From JAJRXC01 sp047639555 (GTDB lineage Bacteria > Actinomycetota > Acidimicrobiia > Acidimicrobiales > Aldehydirespiratoraceae): DNA of 64,000 nt. The DNA lies in contig JBLIOE010000016.1 in NCBI GenBank assembly GCA_047639555.1, positions 9,018 to 73,017 on the forward strand, in the 5' to 3' direction. Of the stretch, positions 34,566 to 43,824 are shown piece after piece. The notes beneath the pieces were generated by a model, which was given only the letters and a program-made list of their open reading frames with translations, made no database searches and had not been told where the DNA came from. How positions within the stretch are numbered: the stretch's first letter is position 1; each line of letters begins with the position of its first letter. Both the position numbers and the translations under genes were made by a program.

Positions 34566-35590
34566 TCGTCAGCTTTGTGTATCCCTCGTCCGGACAGGTC
34601 ACCGGCGGCGAGGCCGTGTTGTACGAACTCGCGAATGCGATGAGTCGCGCCGGCGCAACCGTCCACTTCCTCCACGGCCCGAAGTGGGGCAACCGGGTGG
34701 ACACTCTCGCCGATCTCCCGCCGATCTGTTCCGAGGGCAGTGTTCACCACCACCTTGTCGACGCATTGGACGACGAGGGTCTGCCGGTTGCCGACGTGGT
34801 CTTTGGTGCGCCGGGGTTCGCCGGTCTTGGCCTGCCGGCAACCATCGTCCAGGGCTACAAGATGCTCTCGGAAGAGTGGGAACGGAAGTCGTATCTCACC
34901 CCCGGTCCCAAGTTCTGTGTTGCGACCTGGCTCCAGGGAGTGGGCGAAGAGGTCTACGGCGTGACGCCTGGTCAGCTGCTGCACTTGCCGCCGGGCATCG
35001 ATCACGATCAATTTCGTGTGACGACGCCGCTAGAGAATCGTCCGATCGATGTCACCGTGCTGCATCACCCCCATCGTGAGAAGGGGTGGGGCACCGCCCA
35101 AGCCATGCTCGTGGCGTTGCGCGAACGTCGGCCCGAGTTGCGGCTGCGGGTGTTCGGCCGTCGCCTCACGAATGACATACCGGAGGGTGTCGAGATCGTA
35201 GATTCGCCGGACCATCGTCAACTCGCCGAGGAGATCTACGCCACCACTCGCGTATTCGTGCAAACGAGTCGTACCGAAGGGTTTGGTCTCACGCCGGTCG
35301 AGGCCATGGCGTGTGGCGCCGCGCTGGTCACCACGGATTGCGGCGGCTCCCGTGACTATGGCTTGCCGGGCAAGACTGCCGATGTTGTTCCCGTCGAGGA
35401 CCCGTCCGCCTTGATTGATGCGGTGGAGGCGTTGCTCGATGACGAACCCCGCCGCCTCGGTTACGCCGAGGCGGGTGTTGCCCACATCAAGATGTTTGAT
35501 TGGGACCGCACCGCTCGCAACACCCTGGTGAACCTCGAGGCGTATGTCGCCGATCCCGAGCCGTACCTTGTCCCGCCGGTGACGGCCTAG
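34562..35590 (+). CDS. GT4 glycosyltransferase A
   Basis: 342-residue GT-B fold enzyme. The C-terminal nucleotide-sugar site shows RTEGFGLTPVEAMACG near 238 and TTDCGGSRDYG; the N-terminal GGEAVLYELANAMSRAG is the acceptor domain loop. HPHREKGWGTAQAML is the typical inter-domain segment. It is paralogous to the convergent gene at 35587-36624. Donor and acceptor unknown; cytoplasmic or membrane-peripheral. Confidence 0.92.
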   Translation: MIVSFVYPSSGQVTGGEAVLYELANAMSRAGATVHFLHGPKWGNRVDTLADLPPICSEGSVHHHLVDALDDEGLPVADVVFGAPGFAGLGLPATIVQGYKMLSEEWERKSYLTPGPKFCVATWLQGVGEEVYGVTPGQLLHLPPGIDHDQFRVTTPLENRPIDVTVLHHPHREKGWGTAQAMLVALRERRPELRLRVFGRRLTNDIPEGVEIVDSPDHRQLAEEIYATTRVFVQTSRTEGFGLTPVEAMACGAALVTTDCGGSRDYGLPGKTADVVPVEDPSALIDAVEALLDDEPRRLGYAEAGVAHIKMFDWDRTARNTLVNLEAYVADPEPYLVPPVTA

Positions 35591-36624
35591 GGACGACCAA
35601 ATTCGGTCGGTGCCGCCCGGTAGCGCCCGAGGAAGTCTTCGAGTTGGTCACCACAGCGCTCCCACGACAGCGTTGCGGCATGGTTGCGGCCAGCGTGGGC
35701 GATCCGGGAGCGAAGGGATTCGTCGTCGAGGAGTCGGGTGACCTGGTTGAGGAGCCCAGAGCGTTCGGGATAATCCGCGGTCAGTGCGGTCTGGTCGGCG
35801 AACGCAAAATCACGAGAGCCACCATTGTTGGTGGTGACGAGGGCGGCTCCGCACGCCATGGCCTCCACGGCCGGCAGCCCAAAACCTTCGACTTCGCTCG
35901 TCCACAAGAAGATGGACGACCGGTTGTAGATCTCCTGCGCGAGGACGTGTTGGTCAGGGCTCTCGTGGAACTCAATCCACTCCGGCAACGGCTTCTTGGG
36001 GACCTTGGTTCCGAAGCCAACAATGGGTACGTCCGGTCGCCGGTCGTGGAGGTCTTCGAGCACCTCTAATGCGAGGGCGGCCCCCTTCATCGGGTGGGCG
36101 TTGTAGCAGAACGACACTTGGGCCGGTCGGCCGTCGATCGGCCGCGAGAGCGGGAAACGGCGGTGGTCGATGGCGTTGGAGATATGGATCAACTGCTCGG
36201 CCGGCACCTGATGATCGATGGCAACGTCAACGAGCCATTCGGCGATGCAAATCTTCGGGCATGGCTTGCGGAAGTTCTCGAGCTCGCGGTCGTCGGGATA
36301 CATCCGATAGCCCTGAATCCAGCAGACCGGGAGTCCGATGCGCGGATGCTCCTCGACCATCGTCGAGTAGCCAAAGAAAATGTCGGCCGTTGGAATTTCC
36401 TCGGGCGTCGCGGGCCCAGAGGTCATGAAGTGATGGATCAGCGGTTCGCGAAAGGTGTACCAACCGATCTCGTTAAGGCTGGCCACCGCGTCGCCACCGA
36501 AGAGTTCGTGGTGGAAGAAGTGCACCGTGTGGCCTCGTCGGGCCATCTCGGTGGCGAACTCGTAAACGACCGCGTTGCCGCCAACCGGGTGCCGGGTGCT
36601 CGGCGCGAGGAAGTTGAGAATCAT
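35587..36624 (-). CDS. GT4 glycosyltransferase B
   Basis: 345-residue GT-B enzyme, paralogue of GT4 A, with GGNAVVYEFATEMARRGH near the N-terminus, CYNAHPMKGAALALEVL between domains and SEVEGFGLPAVEAMACG near 245, followed by TTNNGGSRDFA. Its stop overlaps the stop of GT4 A by 4 bp, so the two converge tail to tail. The ATG overlaps the stop of the FkbM gene (ATGA), giving a FkbM-GT4 operon. Confidence 0.92.
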   Translation of the reverse strand: MILNFLAPSTRHPVGGNAVVYEFATEMARRGHTVHFFHHELFGGDAVASLNEIGWYTFREPLIHHFMTSGPATPEEIPTADIFFGYSTMVEEHPRIGLPVCWIQGYRMYPDDRELENFRKPCPKICIAEWLVDVAIDHQVPAEQLIHISNAIDHRRFPLSRPIDGRPAQVSFCYNAHPMKGAALALEVLEDLHDRRPDVPIVGFGTKVPKKPLPEWIEFHESPDQHVLAQEIYNRSSIFLWTSEVEGFGLPAVEAMACGAALVTTNNGGSRDFAFADQTALTADYPERSGLLNQVTRLLDDESLRSRIAHAGRNHAATLSWERCGDQLEDFLGRYRAAPTEFGRP

Positions 36625-37343
36625 TCGTCAGGGACAAAGAGTGTGCGGAGATGTTCGGTCGGAGCGTCGGCGTTGGCGACCGCCTTCGACAGGTAGACAA
36701 CCTCGCCTTGGTCGAGGAATACCTTCCCGGCGTAGAGTTCGTGGGTGTCGGCCAGGAGTCGATCGATGTCGCGACGGGCCTGGCGTGAGTCGTATTCGAC
36801 ATAGAGCACGCGCACCGTCGGCAGGATGTCGCAAAGGCTCTCAAGCACGTCGACTTCGCAACCTTCGACATCGAGCTTCATCACGTCGATGTGGTCGAGG
36901 CCAGCTTCCTTCACCCAGCCACCGGCCGAACGCACGGGAACAGATTCGTGGGATTCTGTCGCCCATTCGCTGGCAACCAGCGATGACATACCGGAGTCGC
37001 TGTTGCCTTGGAAGAGTGGCAGTTCGCCGTCGTAGGAGTGCAGGGCGATGGGATGGATGTCGATTTTTGGGTGGGCGGCCGCGTTCTTGGTGAGAAAGCT
37101 CCGCTGATGACTGCCCGGTTCGAACGTGTGGATCACGGCATCGGGGTAGTGCCGAGCGAAATGCACCGCCGCGGCGCCACAGTTGCCGCCCGCATCGAAG
37201 ACGACGCTTACGTCGTCGATGAACGGCATGATCGGGTAGGTCTCGTTCTTCAGGATTGACTGAGAGACCCATGCGGACACGAGTGTGTCTTCGCATTCGA
37301 ATTCGAACGGTTCACCATCGGGCGGTTCGATCGTCAGCTTCAT
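36621..37343 (-). CDS. FkbM family methyltransferase
   Basis: 240-residue SAM-dependent O-methyltransferase. VVFDAGGNCGAAAVHFA near 47 is the glycine-rich SAM loop, IHTFEPGSHQRSFL the acidic residue region, and HIDVMKLDVEGCEVDVLE near 155 the family signature. A loose N-terminal beta segment (MKLTIEPPDGEPFEF) precedes it. The ATG at 37343 fits; a longer frame contains no conserved sequence. The substrate is probably a sugar hydroxyl in the glycan. Confidence 0.9.
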   Translation of the reverse strand: MKLTIEPPDGEPFEFECEDTLVSAWVSQSILKNETYPIMPFIDDVSVVFDAGGNCGAAAVHFARHYPDAVIHTFEPGSHQRSFLTKNAAAHPKIDIHPIALHSYDGELPLFQGNSDSGMSSLVASEWATESHESVPVRSAGGWVKEAGLDHIDVMKLDVEGCEVDVLESLCDILPTVRVLYVEYDSRQARRDIDRLLADTHELYAGKVFLDQGEVVYLSKAVANADAPTEHLRTLFVPDE

Positions 37344-37436
37344 CGCGACGGAAGTGTAGGTCGCCGATTCTGATGCCGTATGAGCCAAACGACCGATGGT
37401 CGACCCCCCGAGGGTGGCTGGTACCGTCGAGGGGTC

Positions 37437-38141
37437 GTGAACGCCAATAACTCTGGTCAGAACGCGGCGCGAGATCACGCTATTGCGATCGCGCTGAGCC
37501 GCCAGGCAATTCATGACTATGTCGCGCAAGGTGACCCGTTCGCCGTGCCCCACAGCGTGCAGATCACGTCGTACGGAGGATCGGGTACCACGGCGCTCAC
37601 CGCGAACTTTATCGAGGCGGGTTTGTCGCTCCCTCGTGGGCCAGGCCAGTGGCCACACAAACATCAGCGGGTACCACCCGCTGCTGACGTCGTTCCCGAT
37701 GGCTTTCGAGTGATCTATGTGCTCGGCGATCCGCGTGATGCAGTGCTCTCGGTGTTCCGTCGCGGCATCCAGGTCGGCCACTGGTCGGGGCTGAACCACT
37801 ATGGCGACGACGTGCCGATTCCCGCGGCGCTAGATTCACTCGACGCCTTCATCGAGAACGGTGAAGATCTCTTCGCTCTTGACGACCATGTGCAGCAGTG
37901 GCTCGACCATCCGCCCGGTTACCCGGTGATGTTTTTGCGCTTCAATCGCATCGATAAGGCATGGGGCGACGTCGCTGAGTTCGTCGGCCTTCCCCACGGG
38001 AACCCTCGTCTCTCGTTTGAGTCGCGCCACTCCGATTGGCGTTCCGAAGCGCCAGTTGTTCGCGACATGCTCGACTCGCTCTACCGCAACCTCGCCGAGC
38101 GCATCGATCAGATGCCAGCTGCGATGATTGTGAACCCATGA
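37437..38141 (+). CDS. Sulfotransferase-like P-loop protein C
   Basis: 234-residue protein with the P-loop ITSYGGSGTTALTANF near residue 45 and a 3'-phosphate-like segment VIYVLGDPRDAVLSVFRRG near 105. Unlike proteins A and B it belongs to the short GSGTT-type group, also annotated as sulfotransferase domain proteins. The GTG at 37437 is favoured because upstream residues are Pro/Gly-rich and unsupported. Its stop overlaps the start of the next gene (ATGA). Confidence 0.72.
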   Translation: MNANNSGQNAARDHAIAIALSRQAIHDYVAQGDPFAVPHSVQITSYGGSGTTALTANFIEAGLSLPRGPGQWPHKHQRVPPAADVVPDGFRVIYVLGDPRDAVLSVFRRGIQVGHWSGLNHYGDDVPIPAALDSLDAFIENGEDLFALDDHVQQWLDHPPGYPVMFLRFNRIDKAWGDVAEFVGLPHGNPRLSFESRHSDWRSEAPVVRDMLDSLYRNLAERIDQMPAAMIVNP

Positions 38142-39076
38142 CCTCGCCGGTTGTCTTCAACGTGGTCTGGGCCGGCACGGTCTCTGCTCAGCTCGGCTAT
38201 TTCGTCGAGTCGCAGATGGCGCAGTCGACGGCCAGTTATCGATTTATTGTCAACGCGTGTCCCGACGACGAGCTCCGACGGATCGAACTGCTCGCCGATA
38301 AACACGCCGACCGCGTCGTCGAGATCTTCTCGGCGTCGAACACATCGGACATGGAGACCCACGGCCACTGTCTCGACCTCGTGCGGGCCGCCCGGGACGA
38401 TGGCGACTACTTCGCCTTGATCGATACCGACATCAAGGCCAAGGGTCCGTTTCTGGCGCCGGTGCTTGAACTGGTCGATGAGCCCGGTGTCGCTGCGGTG
38501 TGTGGTGGTCGCGGCGTGTGGTGTGAGAACGACGTGATCCCCGAAGGCCACGTGGGAGTGAACGGCGAGTACTTCTACGACGCCGACGGTTTCTTCTTCG
38601 GAAGCCCGCACTTTGCGATCTACGACCGCGCTGCACTCGACGACACTGTCACCCGGTGGGGTGTCGGTTTCGGCGTGAATGGCGGCGGTCTCAGCGATGA
38701 GGCGACGGCCGCCCTCGAGGCCGCCGGGCATCGTTATTGGTTGTGGGACACCGGCAAGTTGCTCAACACGTTTCTGCAGATCGACGGGTACCGGGTGGTG
38801 CATCACGAGCCCGACAATCTGATGCACATCGGCGGTGTCGCCCACTATCTCTCCCCGCCAGAAGCGGTGAAGGGCAGCGGAGTGATGGCGCTGGGAAGGG
38901 TCGACGAGACGCGCTGGGAATCCTCCCGCTTCGGAGTCGCCGGCTTCTGTGCCGATGTGTTGATGGCGGCCGATGAGGGTCAGCCCAGTCCGGTGATCCC
39001 GAACAAGGTCGATGACGTGTTGCGAGCCAAGCTTGAGATGGTGCGTCGCGAAATCCTCGAGATGGTGCTGCCCTAA
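38138..39076 (+). CDS. Putative GT-A-like glycosyltransferase
   Basis: 312 residues. I do not recognise a named family. The N-terminus (VVFNVVWAGTVSAQL) and ALIDTDIKAKGPF near 90, an Asp-x-Asp within a beta-strand, resemble metal-dependent GT-A glycosyltransferases; later come GGRGVWCEN, GFGVNGGGLSDEA and HHEPDNLMHIGGVAHYL. No signal peptide or membrane segment. Translation is coupled with the sulfotransferase-like gene upstream; a terminator follows. Glycosyl transfer is inferred from the motif and context. Confidence 0.65.
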   Translation: MTSPVVFNVVWAGTVSAQLGYFVESQMAQSTASYRFIVNACPDDELRRIELLADKHADRVVEIFSASNTSDMETHGHCLDLVRAARDDGDYFALIDTDIKAKGPFLAPVLELVDEPGVAAVCGGRGVWCENDVIPEGHVGVNGEYFYDADGFFFGSPHFAIYDRAALDDTVTRWGVGFGVNGGGLSDEATAALEAAGHRYWLWDTGKLLNTFLQIDGYRVVHHEPDNLMHIGGVAHYLSPPEAVKGSGVMALGRVDETRWESSRFGVAGFCADVLMAADEGQPSPVIPNKVDDVLRAKLEMVRREILEMVLP

Positions 39077-39084
39077 AACGACAA

Positions 39085-39108
39085 CACTCCCCGCCGAAAC
39101 GGGGAGTG
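39085..39108. terminator. Bidirectional terminator hairpin
   Basis: Perfect 9-bp stem cactccccg / cggggagtg with a six-base loop, 8 bp after the GT-like gene and 4 bp after the 3' end of the tRNA-Arg gene on the other strand. On the minus strand a T-rich tract (TTGTCGTTTT) follows the stem, as expected for the tRNA terminator. Confidence 0.82.
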
Positions 39109-39112
39109 AAGT

Positions 39113-39189
39113 TGGCGCGCCCGGAGGGATTCGAACCCCCGGCCTTCTGATCCGTAGTCAGATGCTCTATCCAGCTGAGCTACGGGCGC
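39113..39189 (-). tRNA. tRNA-Arg (anticodon ACG)
   Basis: Full cloverleaf on the minus strand: acceptor GCGCCCG/CGGGCGC, D-loop AGCTCAGCTGGATAGAGC, anticodon stem TCTGA/TCAGA around CTACGGA, T-loop GGTTCGAATCC. The 3' CCA is encoded (39113-39115). Confidence 0.97.
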
Positions 39190-39288
39190 AACGAGAGGAA
39201 AGTGTACGCCTGGGAAACGCAGGCGCCACCAGTTTATCCGGAGATCAGCCCTTGGTTTGTTTGTCGCCCACGCCCTACGGTGCGGCGT

Positions 39289-40833
39289 GTGACGCACGAA
39301 CAACCGTGGTGGCAGTCGGCGACGATCTATCAGATCTATCCGCGAAGCTTCTGCGACTCCACCGGCAACGGTGTGGGAGACCTCGGCGGGGTGATCGCTC
39401 ACCTCGATCATCTTGCGTGGCTGGGCGTCAACACTTTGTGGCTTTCGCCGATCTTTGTTTCACCTATGGCCGATCACGGCTACGACGTCGCCGACTACTG
39501 CGACATTGATCCGCTCTTTGGTGATCTGGCTCAGTTTGATGCGCTCGTGGTGGCCGCCCACGAGTTGGGCGTTCGGGTCGTGCTCGATTGGGTGCCCAAC
39601 CATTCGAGCGATCAGCACCCATGGTTCGTTGAGTCTCGGAGCGCCCGTGATTCTCCGAAACGCGACTGGTACGTCTGGCGTGATGGTGACCCCGCCACCC
39701 CACCGAACAACTGGACAGCGGCGTTTGGGTCGGGGCCCGCGTGGACATGGGACGACGAGACCAGTGCTTGGTTTCTCCACCTTTTCACTCCCGATCAGCC
39801 CGACCTCGATTGGTCCCATGCACCCGTCCGAGACGCGATGCTCGACACCCTGCGCTTCTGGCTCGATCGCGGTGTCGACGGATTCCGCATGGATGTCGTG
39901 CACCTGATCGCGAAACCTGACGGTCTGCCCGATCGAGCGGACGGTGAGGGCTCCCCGATCCTCGAGATCGATGAGCCGCGGGTGCACGACCATCTGCGAG
40001 ACATTCGGGGGGTGCTCGACGGCTACGACCATCGACCAATGTCGGTGGGTGAGGTCTATCTCCTCGATCCGGCGCAGGTCGCGACGTACTACGGCGATGG
40101 CGACGAACTGCACCTGAGTTTCAACTTCTCCGCCCTTCACAGCCCGTGGGATGCGGCGGCCTGGCGAAACCAGATTGTTGCTGCTCAAAGCGCCTTCGAT
40201 CCCTCGGCTGCGTGGCCCACATGGGTGCTCTCGAACCACGACCAAACCCGTCATCGCCAGCGTTATGGCGGCTCGGAGGCGATCGCCCGTGCCGCGGCGG
40301 TCTTGCTGCTCACACTGCGAGGCACTCCGTTTCTCTACGCGGGCGAAGAGTTCGGGTTGGAAGACGCCGATGTGCCGCTCGCGATGCGCCAGGACCCAGC
40401 GGGGCGCCGTGACGGATGCCGAGCGCCAATCCCGTGGACTGCGGGTGCGGGTCACGGTTGGACCCGACCCGACAACTGGTTGCCGTTTCCACCCGAGGCG
40501 GATCGCCGCAACGCCGAATCAATGCGGGCCGACCCGTCGTCGATCGCTCACTTGTATCGCCAGATGCTCCAACTCCGACGAGAGTCGGCCGCGCTCAGCG
40601 GCGGGTCGATGACTCTGCTCGACGGGCCGGAGTCTCTCGTTGTGTGGGAACGCCGTGACGGCGAGGAATGCTTTGTCATCGCGGTCAACATGGCTACTGA
40701 GGCCGTAGAGCTCGACCTCGATGGGTCGTGGACTGTGGCTGTCGACAGCACGGTTGGCGCTGGCGCACATGGAGTATTCGACGGCGTCGTGGCCGCGAAT
40801 GCAGCGCTGGTGTTGGCACCATCGACAAAATGA
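39289..40833 (+). CDS. GH13 alpha-glucosidase (oligo-1,6-glucosidase type)
   Basis: 514-residue glycoside hydrolase 13. WWQSATIYQIYPRSFCDS opens the barrel; the four conserved regions are DWVPNHSS, GFRMDVVH (nucleophile Asp near 201), SVGEVYLL (acid/base Glu near 255) and LSNHDQTR (Asp near 319). The C-terminal beta domain is complete. It probably hydrolyses alpha-glucosides such as maltose or isomaltose in the cytoplasm (no signal peptide); trehalose-related transglycosylation is an alternative. The GTG at 39289 gives the usual N-terminus. It sits alone between two tRNA genes. Confidence 0.93.
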   Translation: MTHEQPWWQSATIYQIYPRSFCDSTGNGVGDLGGVIAHLDHLAWLGVNTLWLSPIFVSPMADHGYDVADYCDIDPLFGDLAQFDALVVAAHELGVRVVLDWVPNHSSDQHPWFVESRSARDSPKRDWYVWRDGDPATPPNNWTAAFGSGPAWTWDDETSAWFLHLFTPDQPDLDWSHAPVRDAMLDTLRFWLDRGVDGFRMDVVHLIAKPDGLPDRADGEGSPILEIDEPRVHDHLRDIRGVLDGYDHRPMSVGEVYLLDPAQVATYYGDGDELHLSFNFSALHSPWDAAAWRNQIVAAQSAFDPSAAWPTWVLSNHDQTRHRQRYGGSEAIARAAAVLLLTLRGTPFLYAGEEFGLEDADVPLAMRQDPAGRRDGCRAPIPWTAGAGHGWTRPDNWLPFPPEADRRNAESMRADPSSIAHLYRQMLQLRRESAALSGGSMTLLDGPESLVVWERRDGEECFVIAVNMATEAVELDLDGSWTVAVDSTVGAGAHGVFDGVVAANAALVLAPSTK

Positions 40834-40835
40834 CA

Positions 40836-40864
40836 AAGGCCCGAACCCTGAGGGCTCGGGCCTT
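40836..40864 (+). terminator. Rho-independent terminator after GH13 gene
   Basis: Nine-bp stem aaggcccga / tcgggcctt with an 11-base loop that can itself pair (ccct/aggg). It starts 3 bp after the stop codon. A weak T-stretch follows. Confidence 0.8.
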
Positions 40865-40888
40865 CTGATTGGGTTTCCCCATCAAGAG

Positions 40889-40978
40889 CGGAGACGGTGG
40901 GATTTGAACCCACGAACGCCTTAACGACGTTACTTCCTTAGCAGGGAAGCGCCTTCAACCGGGCTCGGCCACGTCTCC
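40889..40978 (-). tRNA. tRNA-Ser (anticodon GCT)
   Basis: 90-nt class II tRNA with a long variable arm. Acceptor GGAGACG/CGTCTCC, anticodon stem CTTCC/GGAAG around CTGCTAA, T-loop GGTTCAAATCC. CCA is not encoded. Confidence 0.97.
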
Positions 40979-41020
40979 TTAACGAAGCGAAAGGCTATCT
41001 CGGGTCGCTTCTGTCGCGTC

Positions 41021-41086
41021 ATGCGTTACCGACTTCTCGCTCTGTTCGCCGTGTTTGCCCTGCTCGCCGAAGCCGTCGCGGGCTAG
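41021..41086 (+). CDS. Possible 21-residue hydrophobic micro-ORF
   Basis: ATG-initiated frame encoding MRYRLLALFAVFALLAEAVA plus one Gly, shaped like a signal peptide or single membrane helix. No clear ribosome site; its last 4 bp overlap the end of the opposing sulfatase gene. It may be a remnant of a secreted protein gene or chance. Confidence 0.25.
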   Translation: MRYRLLALFAVFALLAEAVAG

Positions 41087-42600
41087 AACATTTTGTTCTT
41101 TGCGGGCCCACCGCCGGCGGCGGCATCGGGCCAGCGCGCTTCGAGCTGATCGGCGATCGGCGCGCGACCTGTTGCCCGAAGTCGTTCGAGATACTCCGGC
41201 AGCTCACCCCACACATGGAAGGGGCCGCCTTCGGCGAGGACCGTGTCGAGCGGGTCGACGCCGGTGATGGACGTCGCCAACATCGACTCGCGCCACGCGG
41301 CGAGGCGGGCTCGGGCATCGGCGACGAGTGCGGGTTCGTGGTCGGCGCGGTCGTCGCGTAGATGGGGGTCGACGGCGACATCGAAGAGCATCACGTCGGG
41401 ATAACCGTGGTAGCCGTCGTGCATTGTGAAAATGCACAACCAGTCGTCCCACCGAAGCGAGCGCTGCACGGTCCAGGCGCCATGGGAGAGCACGAGTCGA
41501 TCGCGGCCGGCGGAGCCGTCGTCTTGCCCATCGCCGCTGCGCAGTGAATCGGCGAAGCTCTCGCCGTCCCAGTTGCCGGGCACTTCGGCTCCGGCGAGTT
41601 CGAGGATCGAAGCGGCCAGGTCGAGCTGGTAGTGATTGCCGGAATCGACTCGACCGCCAGCCACCCCGTCGAGGCCGGGCCACACGAGCACACCAGGAAG
41701 ACGGTGGGTGTATTCGTCGGCGGTGTGGTGGTCGGCGTAGACGCCGAGTTCGCCGAAGTTCTCACCGTGATCGGAGCTCACAAGGATGGCGGTGTCATCA
41801 AGAATACCCAGGTCCGCGAGGTCGTTCATGATGATGCCGGTCATGGTGTCGGCCCGTTTGATGCCGGTGTCGTAGCCATCAATGAGGAGGTCGACATCAG
41901 CGAGATTGGTGAGTTCACTCGGCATCAGCGCAAAGTTCGACATGAACCCTTCGCTTGGTGCGAAGCCCATTGTTTCTTGGGCCGAGTGGGGACCCGCTAG
42001 GGCCCGGTGCTCCTCGAGAATCTCCTCCGTGATCCAGTCGGGGCGGCCATCGCCGAGCGCTTCGGCCATCTCGGCCGTGCCGATGTAAGGCGTGTGTGGA
42101 TCCCAAACATGCACATGCAAGAACCAGTTCTCACGGGTGGCCGCGTTGCGGGCGATCCAGTCACGGATCATCGGCAACGAGCCTTCGGAGAAGAAGTTGT
42201 TGTACCCGTCCTGCAACGCCTCGTTGAAGCCGGCGTACCACTGCAACGCCGAATGGTGTTGGCCGAAAATCGAGATGGTGGTGGTCCAGATGCCGGCACG
42301 GCTCAGGACGGAGGCAAACGAGTTGTTCACCCGCGGTGACTTGAACCCGCGGGTGATGCCTTCGTTGAACGGTTCGGCGGCGGTACCGCCATGGCCGACC
42401 GCGCCATTGTGAATACCGAACATGCCGGTCTGCAGCGCCGAACGCGACGGCAGGCACGGCGAGTCCGACGTGTAGAGCCGATCGAAGCGCAGGCCCTGCT
42501 CTGCGAGGCTGTCGATGTTGGGCGAGGTTGGCCGCGGGTATCCGTAACAACCGAGGTGGTCGGGCCGAAGCGTGTCGAGGTCGAGGTACACCATGCGCAT
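41083..42600 (-). CDS. Sulfatase (formylglycine-dependent)
   Basis: 505-residue type I sulfatase. The modified-Cys motif is DSPCLPSRSALQTG near residue 49 (C-x-P-S-R), metal ligands appear in LDLDTLRPDHLG at the start and SSDHGENFGE near 267, and HVHVWDPHTPY near 166 supplies further active-site residues. There is no signal peptide, so action on an intracellular or imported sulfate ester is implied unless exported otherwise; the formylglycine-generating enzyme is not in this window. Its place among six sulfotransferase-type domains suggests recycling or editing of a sulfated glycan. Confidence 0.9.
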   Translation of the reverse strand: MRMVYLDLDTLRPDHLGCYGYPRPTSPNIDSLAEQGLRFDRLYTSDSPCLPSRSALQTGMFGIHNGAVGHGGTAAEPFNEGITRGFKSPRVNNSFASVLSRAGIWTTTISIFGQHHSALQWYAGFNEALQDGYNNFFSEGSLPMIRDWIARNAATRENWFLHVHVWDPHTPYIGTAEMAEALGDGRPDWITEEILEEHRALAGPHSAQETMGFAPSEGFMSNFALMPSELTNLADVDLLIDGYDTGIKRADTMTGIIMNDLADLGILDDTAILVSSDHGENFGELGVYADHHTADEYTHRLPGVLVWPGLDGVAGGRVDSGNHYQLDLAASILELAGAEVPGNWDGESFADSLRSGDGQDDGSAGRDRLVLSHGAWTVQRSLRWDDWLCIFTMHDGYHGYPDVMLFDVAVDPHLRDDRADHEPALVADARARLAAWRESMLATSITGVDPLDTVLAEGGPFHVWGELPEYLERLRATGRAPIADQLEARWPDAAAGGGPAKNKMF

Positions 42601-42651
42601 GGCGGCCCACGATAGATCGGGCCGTGAGCGGACCCCGAATGTGCGGCCTGG

Positions 42652-43824
42652 CTAGAAGCCTTCGACGGCTTGAATGAATGACTCCGTCACTCGTTCGAGG
42701 TCGCCCTGCTTCAGGCTGGTGAAGAACGGAAGCCGAAGAAGACGACTGCTGATGTCGTCGGTGACCGGGCATTCGAGCGGTCGAGCCGAAACGTCGAGTC
42801 CGCCCGGCGCGCTGTGCAACGGGATGTAGTGGAACGTGGCGTAGATGCCGTCGTCGTTCATCGACTTCAGCACGTGGTTTCGCATCTCGGCATCGGGAAG
42901 CAGCGTGTAGAACATGTGGTACGCCTGCACGCAGTGCTCCGGTACCTGCGGCAGCGAGATGCCGTGTGATTGCACGAGCGGGGCGAGTGCATCGGCGTAG
43001 TGGTCGAACACATGCTGGCGCTGTCCGAGGATGGCTTCCTTCTCCTCGAGTTGCGCATAGAGGTAGGCGGCCAGAACATCGGCCATGCCGAACGACGAAC
43101 CGACGTCTTGCCAGGAGTACTTGTCGACCTGGCCGTGCAGGAACGCTCGCCGGTTGGTGCCCTTGTCGTAGATGACGTGGGCGCGGTCGATGTCGGCCTC
43201 GTTGTTGACGATGAGAGCGCCGCCCTCACCGCAGATGAAGTTCTTCGTCTCGTGGAAGCTGAGCGTGGAGAAGCGGCCGAATGATCCGAGCGGCTCTCCC
43301 TTGTAGCTCCCAAACAATCCGTGGGCATTGTCCTCAACGAGGTCGGCGCCCGGCCACTGTTCGAGCACAGCGCGCATCTCATCGATTTGTCCACCGATGC
43401 CCGAGTAGTGGATGGGGACGACGGCCTTCACGCTGTCGTCCATGATGTCGGCAAGTCGGTTGGCGTCGAGGCTGAGTGTGTCGGGCTCGATGTCACAGAA
43501 CAGGATCTTGGCGCCCGCTCGAACGAACGCGAGTGCCGTGGTGACGAAGCCGAACGACGGTGCCACGACGGTGTCGCCGGGTTTGATGTCGAGAAGGATC
43601 GCGCTCATCTCGAGTGCCGCGGTGCACGAGGTGGTGAGGAGGACGTCGGCTGCGCCGGTGGCCTCCTTGATCTCGTCGACGGCCAGCGCCGTGAATGGGC
43701 CGGAGGCGGAGGTATGACCGTGTTCGACCGCGGTCTGGATGTACTCCATCTCACGGCCTTCGATGCTCGGCCGGTTGAACGGAATAAAGTTGTCGGGGAA
43801 CGGTAAATCAGCCACGGTTTCCAA
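42652..43824 (-). CDS. WecE/RffA-like dTDP-4-oxo-6-deoxyhexose aminotransferase
   Basis: 390-residue PLP enzyme of the DegT/DnrJ/EryC1 family. IPFNRPSIEGREMEYI is the specific N-terminus of WecE-type enzymes, TTSCTAALEMSAILL the substrate loop, and SFHETKNFICGEGGAL near 190 carries the PLP lysine. The family makes dTDP-4-amino-4,6-dideoxy-sugars. Its start lies 17 bp inside the end of the GNAT gene, so translation is coupled. dTDP-sugar synthesis genes (rmlA/B) are not in this window. Confidence 0.93.
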   Translation of the reverse strand: METVADLPFPDNFIPFNRPSIEGREMEYIQTAVEHGHTSASGPFTALAVDEIKEATGAADVLLTTSCTAALEMSAILLDIKPGDTVVAPSFGFVTTALAFVRAGAKILFCDIEPDTLSLDANRLADIMDDSVKAVVPIHYSGIGGQIDEMRAVLEQWPGADLVEDNAHGLFGSYKGEPLGSFGRFSTLSFHETKNFICGEGGALIVNNEADIDRAHVIYDKGTNRRAFLHGQVDKYSWQDVGSSFGMADVLAAYLYAQLEEKEAILGQRQHVFDHYADALAPLVQSHGISLPQVPEHCVQAYHMFYTLLPDAEMRNHVLKSMNDDGIYATFHYIPLHSAPGGLDVSARPLECPVTDDISSRLLRLPFFTSLKQGDLERVTESFIQAVEGF

